Shown here: positions 33,031-47,161 of the stretch, piece by piece | Numbering within the stretch: the stretch's first letter is position 1 | Layout: the number at the start of each line of letters is the position of its first letter | Origin: Apis mellifera | Lineage: Eukaryota; Arthropoda; Insecta; Hymenoptera; Apidae | DNA length: 64,000 bases | Direction of reading: 5' to 3' | Assembly: GCF_003254395.2 (NCBI RefSeq) | Contig: NC_037649.1 | Location: forward strand, 6,419,032-6,483,031 | Position numbers and translations under genes: made by a program | The notes under the pieces: model-generated | Databases searched by the model: none | The model's input: the letters and a program-made list of their open reading frames with translations, nothing else | Told to the model about the DNA's origin: nothing

Positions 33031-36000
33031 AAAGAATCACAAGCGTTCAGTTGCTTTATTCCATCCCTTTCTCTCTCTAAGGCATTATCATATCCTTGGA
33101 TGGGAAGGGTCAAAGCGGAAACCCGATCAAAGAAGAGAGAGAGAGGCACTAGTTTTCCGTGGTGCGCATTTCGCAGTTCCGTGTCGCGCGTGTTCAATAT
33201 CAACATCATGCATTGTGCAGACGCGTCGAAGCCACCCCACGTCGGATATACGCATCCCTCCCAGGATACACACGTGTTTACAAAAGGAGTGGCGCGGCGA
33301 GAGGGCTGTCTTCCTCCTTGCAGACAGAGTTGGTATTGTGCGCCGGCTTATACTTATGTAACGCGAGACCTTCGCCGATACACGGTGTCAGGGCCCTATT
33401 CTACAGCGGCGCTTAAAACCGGCCGGATCGGGACCCAGCTGCCCGCCCCATGAACGCCCATGGTAGTCGTAGATCGCGGCGAGAATATCAACCGCGTGCA
33501 AACTTTCTCAGAGATCTTTGATCCGCGTTCTTGACGTGTTCGAACGCACGGTGTGAATAAAATATCGAATAATATAGGAAAAATATAGGGAAAATATAGG
33601 CAGGTTTCGTTGTAATCGAAGGATTCGTACGAAGAAAGAAAAGAAAGAAAAGTAATTTCGATAGTATATCATTTAAAAATTGTTCCATCGTTGGAAAATT
33701 TGTTGAATATATAAATTTTGTATCGAAATCATTACACGATATGATTCGAATACTTTTCTCACAATATTATTTCTCGATAGGGTTGGATTTATTTATAGAT
33801 TAAAACGGGTTGTGCGTAAAAGACGGTGTAATGAATGTTTAAACGTTTCTCTTAGCGGAGATTTGCCGGTAAATGTGTTGAATTATGGCGGTGATGGATA
33901 AAAGATGAAAGTTAATGGGCTTAACGTGTTGTTCTGCTCGCGATGTATCTCGCTTCGGGAAACGGAAGGGGAAGAAGGATGATATTTTTGCCGGAGTCGG
34001 TAAAACGACCGCAATTAGGCCAGCCATGGAGATTCGTTAACCAGCCTCGGTTAACGACCGTGGTGTTTGCATTGCTAAGAGTCACTTAAAGCTAGCCGGT
34101 GTTTCGTGAAATTATGAAATTATCGAGCCAAACGAATTTCCCAACCCGGGGCAAATTTATGTTAATCCCGCCAAAAAGTTTTTCCCTTTTTCTCGGTTAA
34201 AACTTTGCGCGGTTCTCGTTCAACGAATTTAACTTATTATTCCCCTCCCGGTTTAAACGTGTATAACTCGATCAGGAAGAAGCAAAGTACGTACATCATA
34301 TAAGTCACTGGATTCTTGAAATCTTGATTTTTATATCTACCACATTAATTGGAAGACTTTTCGATTTTTCGTTGTCAGATCGAAAACAAACGATTGCTTT
34401 TTCCATTTATTCGATTACACGTTTAATTATCGCGTGAATCAGGATCGAAAAAAATAGAAGAAGGACAGATATTTTAGTATATTTTCCAAACGTTATTGCG
34501 AAGATGTAATTTCGTAATTAATCAGCGAGCAAGTCCAGTTACTTGTGGATGTACGCTCCCTGAGGAACAAGAGAGAGCGCGAGGAAGGAATTGGAAGGAA
34601 TTTCCGCGTTTGGTCCCGCCCTAAACGCATAAAAACTGAAGCAGCCCCTTTCAAATTGTAGCCGCGCCCTTTGTTCCTTTCTCTCGTTCCCTTCCACCCT
34701 CGCGTTTTCCAAAGCTTGGAAAATCAGCGGGCGAAGGCAGCCCAGTTTCCTCGCGGAAACTCGGCAGTAATATTTCCGGCCGGGCCATTCAGATTTTAAT
34801 CAAGTCCGGCTGTCAGCGCGCCGGAAAAAGGAAACTTATGCCCGCTTGCAACGATGGCGTGGAGTGAACTCTCGCTATCGGAGAATTCATTTGATGCAAT
34901 AAGCTTTTAATTCGATGGAGGGACGTTGCCTCGACGTCTTGGATTCATTCTTGGATCGCTCGATCTTTAACCTCTGCTCGATCTTGTTCTTGCTCCTTCC
35001 ATCGATCGAGAGAAAGATTTTACTTTTGGATCAATCTTTCGTTTCTGATTCTATGAGGAAGGAAGATCGTTATTGGAGAAAATGGTTTGAATTTGTAGAG
35101 GAAATAATCGTTGATTGTATCGAGGATAATCGAACAATTTTCGAAAAAATCGAAAGCAATTCTCTATCGATTTCTCCGTTAATTTTCCATTATAACGCCG
35201 AAAGAAATCTTGGTCAAATCTTCATCGCACGATCGAGCATTGCACCCTGACCCGAACCACATCGATCGATCAAGCCTCGTTAACGCTAAACGAGACCGAA
35301 TAAAACGAGGAATGGACACGATGGAGTTCGATTGTTCGAATCGCGATCAGAGGGACCCGTTCTATCTCCAGCTTAAATGAAAGTCGATTAAACGTAATTC
35401 GTTGTCCAACGTCTTGGTCAGCAACAGGTCGGCGAAAAATACGCGCGAGGGTGGCGCGATGACGCAACAATCTTCTTGAAATAAATAATAACAGGTCGAT
35501 GGAATGAAAAACGTGCACGATCGTACGCGAAATCGAACATTAACAACGAGAGGAGTTTATCGGTCCCCGTGGATGCGACCACTTTCGAATCCGGTTACAC
35601 GCCGTTGGAGTTATTTTAATTGTCCCTCGTGCAACCATTAACGGGGGTTAATTCGAAATAACAATTTGCCCATGGTCCAGATGCGCTCGAGATCGTGTGC
35701 ATCCCTCCTCCCTTCCCAGTATCCCTTTTTCATATCGTGGTTAGTTACGCTCCTTCCTCCCATTTTCTCCCCTCCCGTTTTTCGCTATTCGTGTCGCGGC
35801 CGGTAATTTGGTTTTTATCGCGAGTCTGCCATCGAAAGAAGAGAGAAGTTTTCGTCGAGGTGGACGAAAGGTCTCGTGTTCATGAATTTTATTATAAGAT
35901 TCGCGATAAAACGTCGTGGTATCCGCGTCACATCCCCTTACACGGGGTAATACATGGGGGAGGAGGGGTTAATTGAAAAGGGAAAAATGTGAGGAGGCGG

Positions 36001-37406
36001 ATATGATGACCGTGCTGCGTTTCCGTGAACGTAATTTTTAATCCAGGAAGAGGAGTGTAACAGTTTTAACGATGGAAGAAAGGATTTTGAGAGGATTTTG
36101 AGAGATGATAGGCGCATAAGATAAAAATAGGAAACACGAGATTCTGAAGTTTGGTTTAATTCGTTAGAAGAAGAATTCCTTTACAATTTTACACGAAACG
36201 AAGAGGATTCCTTGTTACTATCTAAACATTTCCATTAATGATATTAGCTACGATTATGCAGTATCATCCAGGTGATTGTTGTATCGAAGCGATTGTTTGA
36301 ACGCTTATGAATAATTTATGACTCGCTAGAATTCGCTTGACGATCTTGAAAATGTCCCAATATCCGATTTTATTTCATGAAAATTTCTCGCTCAATTTCT
36401 CGATTCAAAAATTTCCCGGCTCTCTTAATCACGGTGGAAATTCTCCGAACCGAGGCGAACTAGTGAATATCCCGATACGAAACGAGTCGACGTATCCTCA
36501 GCGATTCTTGACACATTTCACGATTTTCCAACGGTTGGTCTCCTATCTCTACCCCGAACTCCTCTCTATTCTCCTCCTCCTCCTCCCTTCCTCCTCGTTT
36601 CTCCTTTTTAGCCCAAGCTACTGTTTCGCTTCTCTTCTTTTATTTTTTTGTTCCCCGCCACCGGATTTAATCGAATAAATCCTTGACGTTAGTCCGGATT
36701 TCAGTCAAGCCGCTTTATTACGAGATTCCGCGGAATATATACATATATCGCGGCGGACAAAGTGGCGTGCCGGTTTTTGCACGAAAAATATCGTGGCCGC
36801 TTCTCCGTTCCAATTACGGAACGCGATTTTAACCGCGCACACACGGAATTTACGCGGCGCGCAACCCCCCCCTCCGATACTTACGCTCGATCGCTTTGTT
36901 CCAGGAAAATGCATGCTGTGCTGCTAGCAGATTCTAAAGAGAGAGAGAGAAAAAGAAGCGAACACTACGCGCTCGCGAGAAATATCGCCGAGGTTTTAAA
37001 ATCGTCCCTCAAATGGTGGTTTAATGGAATAAGGTATTACGAAACTGATCGATTTCGAGTCGCTTCTTTTTTTTTCTTTCTTTCTTTTTTCTCATTTATC
37101 TCATATATAGAAAGATAGGTAGATTCGATGGAGAAGTTTCTCGGAATTGTCGAGACTTTGCTTCGAAATGGCTCCCATTTTTTTTATTATTAGATTTATT
37201 ATTATTCCAGTTTCAATCCTCAAACGTATTTTTCGAGGCAAAATGCCTGCCTTCGATTCCCCGGCGATTTTGCTTTTATCTTCTCCATGATTGTAAAACG
37301 TTATTCGTGACAGTCTCATGGTCGTAACAATTTTTTTTCCTTTTTTTTTTTTTTTTTTGATAAAAAACGACACTGTGACAATGCCTCGAGCAACGTGTTC
37401 TTCTGC
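33031..37406. other. No supported gene
   Basis: AT-rich at 33530-33850 and 34260-34520. A compact, complex block at 34540-34880 includes CTTTGTTC (Sox/TCF-type core) and CATAAAA, and might be a regulatory element. Open frames at 34915-35250 and 36337-36678 lack splice context. Confidence 0.4.
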
Positions 37407-37436
37407 CATTTATTTATTTATTTATTTATTTTTTTT
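37407..37436. repeat. (TTTA)n repeat plus T-run
   Basis: Five TTTA units merge into a T-run that forms the pyrimidine tract before the acceptor-like site at 37454. Confidence 0.8.
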
Positions 37437-37454
37437 CTCTGTTCCTAACTACAG

Positions 37455-37509
37455 TGAAGAGAACCATAAAAAGTACAACGTTTCGCGTAAACTCTATCAA
37501 CAAATGTAA
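37455..37509 (+). CDS. Candidate short terminal coding segment with poly(A) signal
   Basis: A long T-rich tract ends in CTGTTCCTAACTACAG (AG at 37453-37454). The following sequence is open for 17 codons in one frame (EENHKKYNVSRKLYQQM, then TAA at 37507-37509) and for 22 codons in another. An AATAAA hexamer follows at 37585-37590, about 80 nt after the stop, as expected for a last exon. The piece is too short to identify, and the T-rich tract is continuous with a TTTA microsatellite, so a chance acceptor is quite possible. Confidence 0.15.
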
Positions 37510-37584
37510 TTTAGTAATATTCTGAAAATTGAAAAAAAAAAGAAAAAAGTATACTTGTGATAATTGAGATCAATTACGAACGAA

Positions 37585-37590
37585 AATAAA
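37585..37590 (+). terminator. Possible poly(A) signal AATAAA
   Basis: AATAAA occurs 76 nt after the stop codon of the short terminal-exon candidate at 37455-37509. In AT-rich DNA this hexamer is frequent, so it only matters together with the upstream acceptor. Confidence 0.12.
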
Positions 37591-37610
37591 TGTATGATGT
37601 TCACGAATGA

Positions 37611-40600
37611 TCGAATCTCAAAAATCGTCAACGATTTGCTTATTCTTCTCGCTCGTCCGCTAATTAATATTCCAACCATAATTTCTCGCGCCCCATTGGA
37701 CAAAGCAATTTGAGAAACGGTGCGGGGATATGCACAAACGATCGCGCAAAATTAGCCCTGCATAACGCTGCAACGCCCGAGGAAATGGAATTAACCGAGG
37801 CGAAAGCGTTTGGAGCGGCGGCGGGCAAGAAACGATCGCCGCAAATTTCTACATTTATTGCGAGTGGCCACCTTGCGAAACGCTAATGATCGCGTTCTTT
37901 TAAAACCGGTTCGTTTCTTCGAATTCGTTTCTTCGACAACATCTTCGTCATCAGTTCCGGGATCAAAAAATTAGAATCACTCGCGATTCTCCAACATTAT
38001 TTTTCCAATCTGTTCTATCAATCCTCGAAGAGAATATTCACTGTATTTTCGAATGATTTTCCAGAATTTCGTACACGAATATTCTCAATAAAAATATGAA
38101 TCGAAAGTAACACGATTTAATCTAGTAGAAATTCTAATTCTTCTCCACTCGTCAGCGGTTGTGTCTTTTTTTTCTCCTCTTATTGCAACTTCGTTCCACA
38201 GTTTGGAATTTTTTTCCACCTCACTTGTCGACCGGTTCGAGGATAATTAATAATACGTGACTGGGATACGCGTGATGCGGTCGAAATTCCTTAAGCGACG
38301 TTCCACGTTTGAGTGTCTCTCAGAGGGGGGAGGGAATAAGTCGACGAGGCGAGGCGAACGGGCACCGCAGAAGAAAATACGCGGCGCAGCGCAGTGTGTA
38401 TTCGCAGATTTATAACCCGAGCAAAAGGTGTCGCATGGGAGAGAGAATGAGTAATGATATATTTGCCCGCATGCGAGGCGTTTCGAGATCGTGAGGATAC
38501 GCGAGGGTGTTGCTTGCGTTCCCGAAAACGTGTGGGCGAGGGAGTGGCAGATTTGCAGTAGATCTGCCGGTAGTTTGCTGGGAAACAACGTCGTATCTCT
38601 GATCGTCTCGTATCCCCTTAAATATATATAAACGGGTCGTGTGATATACTTTCTGTGGTTCTTGTTTCTGCGTTGATTCTGATTATTTAAGTTGATCTTT
38701 TATTATTATTTTTCCTCCTGAATTTTTGATTTCTTCGAGGAAGAGAGAAAGAGAATTTCTTTTGAGTTACGTAATTTAATAGTGCATGGCCAAAAATAAA
38801 GAGGAATTTGTATAGGGGATATTTTGAAAAGTAATAATTCGGATTATTTTAATCGTCATTCTGGGACTGTTTCATTCAGAATCGTTCGTATATTTTTTCT
38901 AAATTTATTCTGTATATTTCTGGATGGTATTTTTTAGAAAATTAATCGAGTGGAAATTAATCGGACAGATTCGAGAAAGTGAATGAATACAGGGAGGAAA
39001 TAAGAAGAGGAGACAGAAGAAAGAAATTGAAAGATGGACAGACAGAGAAAGATACGTGTAATATTTAATCGGCAAACGAGAGTCCCTTTTTATCGGAGAC
39101 TAGGAGATTAAACGGGGGATAGAAAGAGGGGAGAGTGTTGCAAAAGGTGTCTTTCGGAATGGATAATGATAATGCCTCGCGAAGCGCGATGGGCCTATTA
39201 AAATTGCAAAAGCCCTCTACAAGACTTGGACTTGTCTCACGAATTTTCCTACTCATATCTTCACCCTCTCCCAATCGTCATCCCTTTGAACTTATGGAAA
39301 GAGAGGGATCTATCTTTTGCAGAATATTAACGCGGCACCCTCGTTGACCCGGAGAGTGTCGACCTTTCACCTGGTGCTCCAGTTAAGAATCGCGCGAAAT
39401 TCGAGCTTCGTGAAACGCGTTCGTACAGGCTATAAGGGCCTGATAAAGGAAGGAAAGAGAGAGAGAGAGAGAGAATGGGGAGGAAAGACGAAGGAAAAGC
39501 CGAGAGGACGATATACAAATAATCCCGGGCTTCGTTGAAAGAAGGGAAAAACTGGAGTGTTTCATTTTACTAACAAAAACTTGGGCGAAGTAGCGGAGGA
39601 AAGAAAGTTTTTCCGCTGGTTGGATCTTCTTTGTATCATCCGGCATGCTGCGAAGACGTTTCATCGTGTCCTCGAGTAAATTCCCCCTTCCTCCCTCTGC
39701 TATAAATTTGAGAATTTAACGAGAATTACATTTTTATCCCTCCGTGATTGTTTCGATCTCGCTTAAAAGAAAACTTATATAATAGATTTAAATTACACTT
39801 TTCTTTTCTTCTCTCGTTACGCGCGTAAAAATATTCTCTCAATTGGAATTCAAACACGTTAGCTCTCGCTAATCGTCCAAATTCTGATCGTACAGTTCAA
39901 TTCTCACAAATTGAGAATTTAAAAATGGAAATCATTCTTCAAATACGTAATTTAATATGCCATTTTTTAAAAAAATAAAGATCTAAATAATACTGTTACA
40001 CGTCTTTGAACAACAAACGCGTTTCAAAGACGTTTACATATATACCTTCCATCTTCTTCCCCGTTTCAATCCATATCCCAGCACAATATGGTAGCGAATA
40101 ATTTAGAGGCATATGCCTAGGAGGATGCTTTTAAACGGGGGAAGGACTCGGACACGGCAGATGTTTGGCCGCACGGTCGAACGGATCTCGTAGTAAGGAA
40201 CGTGAAAACCGAAAACCGGGTAAATACGCGGCTACCGTACACAAAAGGGAGACAATTTTGCCAACGTGGAGCGTGAAAGATCCCGGGGTAAATACTAGGA
40301 ATTGTTCCCTCGTCAAACCGCATGAATAAATAATAATGCGCCCCGTGGGGGTATATATATATATCCTACCCCTCCCACCATCCACGTCGAAAACGAGCGT
40401 ATAAATATTTCTATTAAAACCTCCTTAAAACGATCCTTCCTCCTCCCATTCAACCGTCCATAGGCGCACGCACAAGTGCACACAACCACGCACCGGCTTC
40501 TTTTTAAACGATCCTCCGAGTGGCAGGTCTTAACACCGGTTTACATCGCTGCGCTTGTTGCTCGGTTCCTTGGGCATTTACCGAAAAGGGGTTGGAGGGT

Positions 40601-40690
40601 AACGGGAATACCAATCACAACAACGCGAGGCAAGTTGGGCCCTTGGGCCAACTTCGGTCGTGGCTATAAACGGGCCACGGGTTATCTCGC
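37611..40690. other. No supported gene
   Basis: GC-rich complex block 37740-37900, AT-rich valleys 37910-38220, 38640-39060 and 39700-40080, and a GA run at 39455-39474. An acceptor-like site at about 39322 (TCTTTTGCAG|AATATT) leads into a frame with a GA-repeat tail and is not convincing. Confidence 0.4.
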
Positions 40691-40714
40691 TTTTTTTTTT
40701 TTTTTTTTTTTTTT
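40691..40714. repeat. Poly-T run, 24 T
   Basis: Longest clear homopolymer of the window. Confidence 0.9.
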
Positions 40715-40998
40715 GAGTTCTCTCAGGAAGAGGAGAAGAGTTGACCCGGCGCATTCCTGTATGGATGGGTTTCCAGGACGGTTAGGAGGAGGAAAAAGGC
40801 ATCGACGTGCCGGGCACAATAAACGGCCAACGTTCAGGACAGGTTCACCTATTACGCTCGATGGGCTAAGCCACGTTTAATGCACTTCCGCCGCCCGTGG
40901 AATCTTCGATCGGTTATTTTGTATGCGCGATGCACTCGATCCCCTGATCCCTTCATCCTCCGGCCGCGCATTCACCTCTTGAACGATCGTCGAAGAAG

Positions 40999-41019
40999 AG
41001 AGAGAGAGAGAGAGAGAGG
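40999..41019. repeat. (GA)n microsatellite
   Basis: Ten GA units. Confidence 0.85.
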
Positions 41020-44000
41020 GTATTCGTGTCCTTCCATCTTCTTCTCTATCCATGTCTCTCTAATGTGTCTTTGAACCTTCGGTCGATTACCTAACCCCAA
41101 AACGTTTTAATATTTCTCTCTGTCGCGGGATATCTCGCCGTCTATTTGATTATGCACGTGGATTGTCGTTCGACGAGGAAATCTTTCACGTAGAGTGGAT
41201 GATTTGGGACGTGTATGCGGTGTGGATGCGCATATTATATATTACTCGAAGCGTATTATGTTATTTCGGAAATGAATGATAAATTTCGTGTCTCTTTCTC
41301 GACGGTATGCTATTTGCAAATGTGTGTATTCAAAATGTTTTGTGAATGTATATATTTTGTGTGGAAGGTTTGTATGGAAAGGTATTAGGGAATTTAAAAG
41401 GGGAGGGAGAAATATTTATGGAAGGTGAAAAAGATTTTCCTAAATAGAATAGAAAAAAATGTTCGTAACAATTTACATATATTAACTTTCAAAGAATTCT
41501 TTTTTTCCTTGTTATTATTATTATTATAATTTTCCACTTTGCATCTCTTTGGAAAATTCTATTTTTCGCTCCGTGATTCTGCATTGATTTACCCGCATAA
41601 CACTGACCTGACCGGGGCTGATTTTAAATTCCGACCGGATAATTTAGAAAAGATTGTCTTACATAGGCGAGAATAAATTAAGAAATACGGGAAATTTTTT
41701 TTTTCGTTTAAACTCTCATTTTCCAGAGAATCGTATATTCGAACGCGTTACGCAAGGAATTATCCAGGCACGTGTATATAAATTCTCGATTCAATTTTTC
41801 CCCGGAAAAAAAAAGGATCTTTAAATGAAATTTTATTTCTTCTTTTTTTCTCTTTTTCTAAATATTCGGGCCAAATTCATTTTCAAACGAAATGTTTAAA
41901 ACAATACCAAATCTTTTCAATCATCTAATAATGAATAAATATTATTATCCATATTCGAGCATCGCTTATATTTCAAAGTGAACGCGTCTTTATATTCCCT
42001 TCCCTGCATTTCTAAAATTACTTTTCCCTCCGCTTTTACACCTCAGCTTTGACACACATCCACGAAACTTTTTCATCGTTGCAACAAAGGATTCTCGGTT
42101 ACGCGCGCCTAAGACCTTTGACCCTTCCCTCATAGACGGATCTTTGACATGTAACTTTTAAGAAAAGATAGGAGATCGGCTGTAACTCGATGCCTTTTTT
42201 ACAGGAGAACGGAAGTTGGCCGTTCTTTCGATATAACGTTGGCCCGAGAGGGGCGAGATGAGTCTATTCTTTCCTTGCAGCTAACCGTCTCTCTATATAT
42301 ATACGAACGAAATTTCGCTCGCGGAATTTTCCACGGGGAAAGGGATTGTTAACACGGAAAAGTTCGACTCTTCTCGGCGCGGCGTTAAAAACTTTTCGAA
42401 CTCGCGTTGATGGCGCGCGACTCGAGGAAGGAAGAGATGGTGGAGTGTTTCGCGACCCGAGTTACTCGAAGCGTGGCGGAATTGATCTCGACGTTTATTT
42501 ATCGGCCGCGGAACGGCGAATTTCTGACGAGCACAAATTGCACGCTCCACGCGAACGGATTAATTGATCGTCGCGGAGCAGCAACAGCCAGGGGTGATTT
42601 GTCATGTTGCACGATGTATTCTCTCCATCTTTTCCATTTCCATTAAGTAATTCCTCCTCCCTAGCGGAATTCGCGGGGTTTCCACGATCTCTCGAGTTTC
42701 CACGGGTCTCAGTTTCGCAACCTCTCCTCCGAGGATCTTTTATCCCCTCCCTCCTCGTTCGTTTCAACTTTCTCAACGTCGCCCGCAACGCAATCTGGCG
42801 AATCCTTTTTCTTAATTTAACTTACTTGCCAGGTTAAACAATTTCCGGCCCGGGCCGATAAGTGATTCGATGCCGTTCCGTTTAAATTTACAGAAAAGTC
42901 TATCACGCTTGGCACACATGAAACTTTAATGCCGTTTTCACGGAGACCGTTGTACGTCTAGGGGACGCTATCTCGTATCTATCGAGAAGATGGTAACCCT
43001 CGTTAGAAATTCATGACTATCGATGCGAGCGCAACGAAAAGAAGACATTCCGAAAATTCCTCTTCAAACGGCGTCCCGTGTATAACCGTGTATCAGATCT
43101 ATCGGACGCGACGATACAGCAATTTGCAAGTGCTTTGTACTTTTCCCTTCGCGGGTAGAAAACGAGGGAGGAGATTGTTGATGGAAACGATGATTTCAAC
43201 TCGATCGAGTTACCTCTTCCTCTCACTTATTGGGCGGAATCCTCTCTCGATCCACGATTCTTTCCCTTCCTCCCTCGATTTCTCTCGAAGAGAAGCGTTA
43301 TATAGGTCAGAACCGAGCTCGAAACGAGGGGTCTCCTTGGAGGGAGGATCGATCTATAACCGCGGACGCATAGAGCGTCGCAGTCGCTCGATTGCGCCAA
43401 TCGACGCGCGATATCTCTCGCCTCGTGGCGCAACGTTTCCCGGAATTATGGTTGAAGATTAACGCGAGGCGGTGTTGGCACACCTGCTCCGTCCAACTCT
43501 CTCGGTTTGCACGCTCGCACTCGCGTACTCGCATCCGGGATCGGCGCAAACACGCGTGCGACACACGCCGGCTAATGAATCGTGCATTATTTCACGGGAG
43601 AGGGGAGCGAGGAGTGTGGAGACAGGGGGAGGGACAGAATTGGAAGGAATTACGGGCCGAAAGTGCAATTAATCGTTAATCAGATGGATCCGAGCGGCAG
43701 AACTCCTTCCTTCCTTCAGACTTAATTGAAATTTGGTGTTAGGAGGATTATAGTATCGAACATCTTGGGGTGGAGGATGGGGGGGAGGGTCTGTATACTT
43801 GTACGAAATTAACTTGGGTAAACCGAGCGCTTTCGCTTATCGCGTCTTCCGTTCGATTTGTCTCTGAATTTAACTTTATCTCTTCACTTTCAGCGAATAT
43901 TTCAGCGAGTATTTGCGTTACGTTGCCGATTGTCAGAATTAAAGCGCGATCTTTGGAATTCTCACGCACAGATCACGTTTAAATTTATACATCAGATTAT

Positions 44001-45867
44001 TCTGCTCGGCGTCAAATCGTCTTCTTCCCGATTCTGTACCATGTATAATTACTTGGACACGTTACACGCGCCTACTGGAAAGATCCAATATATCGTACAC
44101 GCTTCGTCACTTACCAGCCATCTCATAGAAACCGAACCCAACACCAAACACAACGCACGAACATATACATCCAAGAATATATGGATGGATGGATACGAGG
44201 GGGGAGGAGGGAGGAGAGGGAATCGAGGAGACGGAATCGCGCTTGCGCCCCTTTAAAATAATATTTTACCAGGATTATTGTCGATGGAAATGGTAAAACA
44301 GCTTACGCCTCGCACTCGAGCGAGCACAGAGGCATTATGCAAACCGAGTTCACCCCCTCGTCTTTCCATCTCTCCGCCCTTCGTTCTCTCTCTCTCTCTC
44401 GAATCATCTATACGCGTCTTGTGCCGATCCTGTGTGTGGATCACCCCTCGTCACACGCGCCCTAACCCTCCCCCCTCCCTTCTTCTTCATCCTTCCCTTT
44501 TTTCGCCCATCGGGCTTCTCATTAGGGAAAAAAGATATCCTTCGACCGAGCGTATTTCAAGCGTTGTCTCTCTGAATTCCGAAAGGGAACGAATCGAACG
44601 AGTCTACTACCCCCTCCCCCCCACCCGTCCATTGTCCTTCACCCCCTTCGTACGTTCTGCCCTGTAATTAACGCCGCGTACAATTAAGTATCAGTCTGTC
44701 TGGATACCAAGGGAAAAAAAGAAAAATGTCGCGTTTCCTGTCTACTCTCGATATTGCGAATATTCAATTTTCAACGATTTCTTCTGGGAGGAGAAAATGA
44801 TACGTAAATCGAAGATTATACATCTTCCAACGATAATTATGGAAATTGAGAAATTCGTTTAATACACGATCCAGTGGTATATAACGGGGAAAAGTTCGTC
44901 TAAGATACTTATTAAGCGTTTTTAAATCGTTTGTTTCCTTCTTAATCTCGATTCTTATAGAATATATATACCGTGGAAATAGAAGGGGAGAGTTCATTAG
45001 GGAGAGACTCCCTCGCTCCAGGCTGGAAAGAGAGAGAGAGGGAAAAAAATCGAGAATATCTATTATACCGTTCCACGAGCAAAGAGAGGCGAGAACGAGC
45101 GCTCGTCTATCCAAAGAAGTTGCTCCCCAACATCGCTGACATTTTCACCCTTGCGATTTCTATCTTTCCTCCCCTTTCCTAAGTTCTTTCGCGTTAAATC
45201 CTTTTTCTCCCTTTTCCACCGTTTTCGCCACGCCGTCGAGGTGACACGGGTATCCTCGTTAGGAAAGAAGCTAACAGTCGCACCGTTCACCCAGAACTGT
45301 CGTCATAGTAACGGGGAGGCTATCCACCGATGCGCCGGGGGCAGGTGCTTTCCAAGTTATGATTCGACGCGTTACCAACCCCCTACATATAGTGTATATA
45401 TATATATACACACTCGTACATTCTTGCTCGTCACGTACACGCGTGTACACCCACTCGTGTATTTATCACCTCGTTTGACAATCCATCCTCGGCAGAGCAG
45501 AGGTCGCCGCCAACTGGTCGAAAACTGGGTTACCAAGCGTCCGAGTATCTTCGAGTCCCGGCGAAATTTTCGGCGCATATTGATCCCGTTCCATCTTTCT
45601 TCCGCCCCTCGCCACACTCTGTCACACACGCTCGCGTCCTACATGTTTTCCTTCCTCTCTTTTCCAGCTGACACGGAAAACGACCGTGTGTGACCCTCTT
45701 GTTATATGCGCGACGAGCGCCAGTTACTTTGATGTCGGCGCCCGTGGTTTCGCTGATGCGCGCCATCGTAAAAGCTCGCCTTTGACGATGCAAGACAGAG
45801 GTAGCAAGAGTCAGAGACACAGCGAGATGCGGAGGAGAGAAGTTGGATAGAGGTTCGTCTTTCCGCG
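41020..45867. other. No supported gene; several splice-like sites
   Basis: AT-rich 41240-41960. Acceptor-like sites occur at about 42204 (CCTTTTTTACAG|GAGAAC), 42265 and 43892 (CTTCACTTTCAG|CGAATA), and minus-strand donor-like sites at 42823 (CAAGTAAGTT) and 44108 (GCTG|GTAAGT). None could be paired into a convincing exon. Confidence 0.35.
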
Positions 45868-45892
45868 GAGAAGAAGAAGAAGAAGAAGAAGG
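45868..45892. repeat. (GAA)n microsatellite
   Basis: About eight GAA units, just after the stop of a possible but rejected exon at 45668-45850. Confidence 0.85.
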
Positions 45893-46605
45893 AAACGATG
45901 TAACGAGATCGAGTCAGAGCCGCGACATTGAATTGCCCTCGATTTCCCTTCAAATTTCTCCGAGTCGATCGACGAACTTTCGCCGAAGGAAAGGAACGGT
46001 ATACCTCCTTCTCTCTTTCGTTTTCTCTATCCTGGATGATAGTAGAGCTTTGTCTCATCTCAGGGCGAAAGAAGATGAAACGTATATTAATCAATTCCTT
46101 TGGATCGTGAACGGATCAAGATAAGTGGATTAACTTATTTGGATGAATTTGGAAGCAGCAGAGGAATCGTTGGAATCGTTTAACCGACTCTTTTCCAGGT
46201 CTGATCTAACTGTGAAGTTTTTAAGACTCGGATAAAGTGGAAATGGAGTTGTCAGTTGCGTAAATCAGATACGTAAAACGATCTATCAATCGAGTAATCG
46301 AGCCGAATTGAATTAATAAATAATAATATCAAGAAAATTCAGATCAGGAATTTAAATGGTATGGTATATAACTTTTTTTTGTCAGCACGAACAAAGTTTC
46401 ATGGTGGTTGAAAAAATCGTGTTTTGACGTGTGCGAATCATAACTTTTAAGGTTCGATCGTTGGCTCAAAGTCGATCAAACGAGACGTGTTATTACAACA
46501 TTTATACCGTTTGACCAGGTTTTCGAATCGTTACCGTCTTTCCTTTTTTTTCCCCTCTTTTTCGAAAAAATTGCGGTACACGATTTTTCCTCTCTGTTAT
46601 TTTTT

Positions 46606-46625
46606 TTCTTTCTTTCTTTCTTTCT
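46606..46625. repeat. (TTTC)n microsatellite
   Basis: Five TTTC units in a T-rich stretch. Confidence 0.8.
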
Positions 46626-47131
46626 TTTTTTCATTTTGCGCGTGGATTTACAAGCTTTTGAAAATTGGTCGCGTGTACACAATCGTCTGAGCGACCACAG
46701 GAATTACACACTCGCGGCTCCTACCTATCGGTCCGCCATCAAATATTGATTTTCCTTCACGAGTATGACAATGATTCGCCGTCACCGTGGACTTGTCTTT
46801 TGACAAAAAGTTGATCGGACGTCGGACCGCCGTGCAAACAGAAAAAGGGCCCCGTGTTTCACGGTCGAGCGCGAGGAAACGATGACTCGAGGGGATGGTT
46901 GGAGAGACGAGGCTCCCGGATGAATTCGAAACGAGCCTCACGATTCTTGTTTGCCCAGAAGGAGGAAGGGTCGTCTCCGGGAGTATTTTGTAAAGAAATA
47001 TCGACGGATGGGGAAGGCAAGCCGAGAGGGGAGGGCATGTTCCAGGCTGCGGCGTCATAATGATGGAACTTCTTCCATCAGGTAAAACCTTAGTAAATCT
47101 CTCGCTCAACTTCGTCCATTTTATGACACAC

Positions 47132-47161
47132 CTATATATATATGTGTGTGTGTGTGTGTGT
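47132..47161. repeat. Compound (TA)n-(TG)n microsatellite
   Basis: Five TA and nine to ten TG units, followed 8 nt later by the complementary ACACACAC. Confidence 0.88.

Noticed and set aside
35325..35350. GTTCGAATCGCG, similar to a tRNA B box
   Set aside because: No A box, acceptor stem or cloverleaf can be formed around it.
43893..44256. Acceptor CACTTTCAG followed by a 121-codon open frame
   Set aside because: No codon bias visible, the frame continues into a GGA-rich run, and the region lacks a donor or homology that I can recognise.
45668..45850. Acceptor CTCTTTTCCAG followed by 60 open codons and TAG
   Set aside because: The minus strand is open over the same bases, the peptide is not protein-like towards the end (SKSQRHSEMRRREVG), and no upstream donor was found.
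47072..47086. Second recursive-splice-like site, CTTCCATCAG|GTAAAA
   Set aside because: Short pyrimidine tract and a non-consensus donor; much weaker than the site at 26708.
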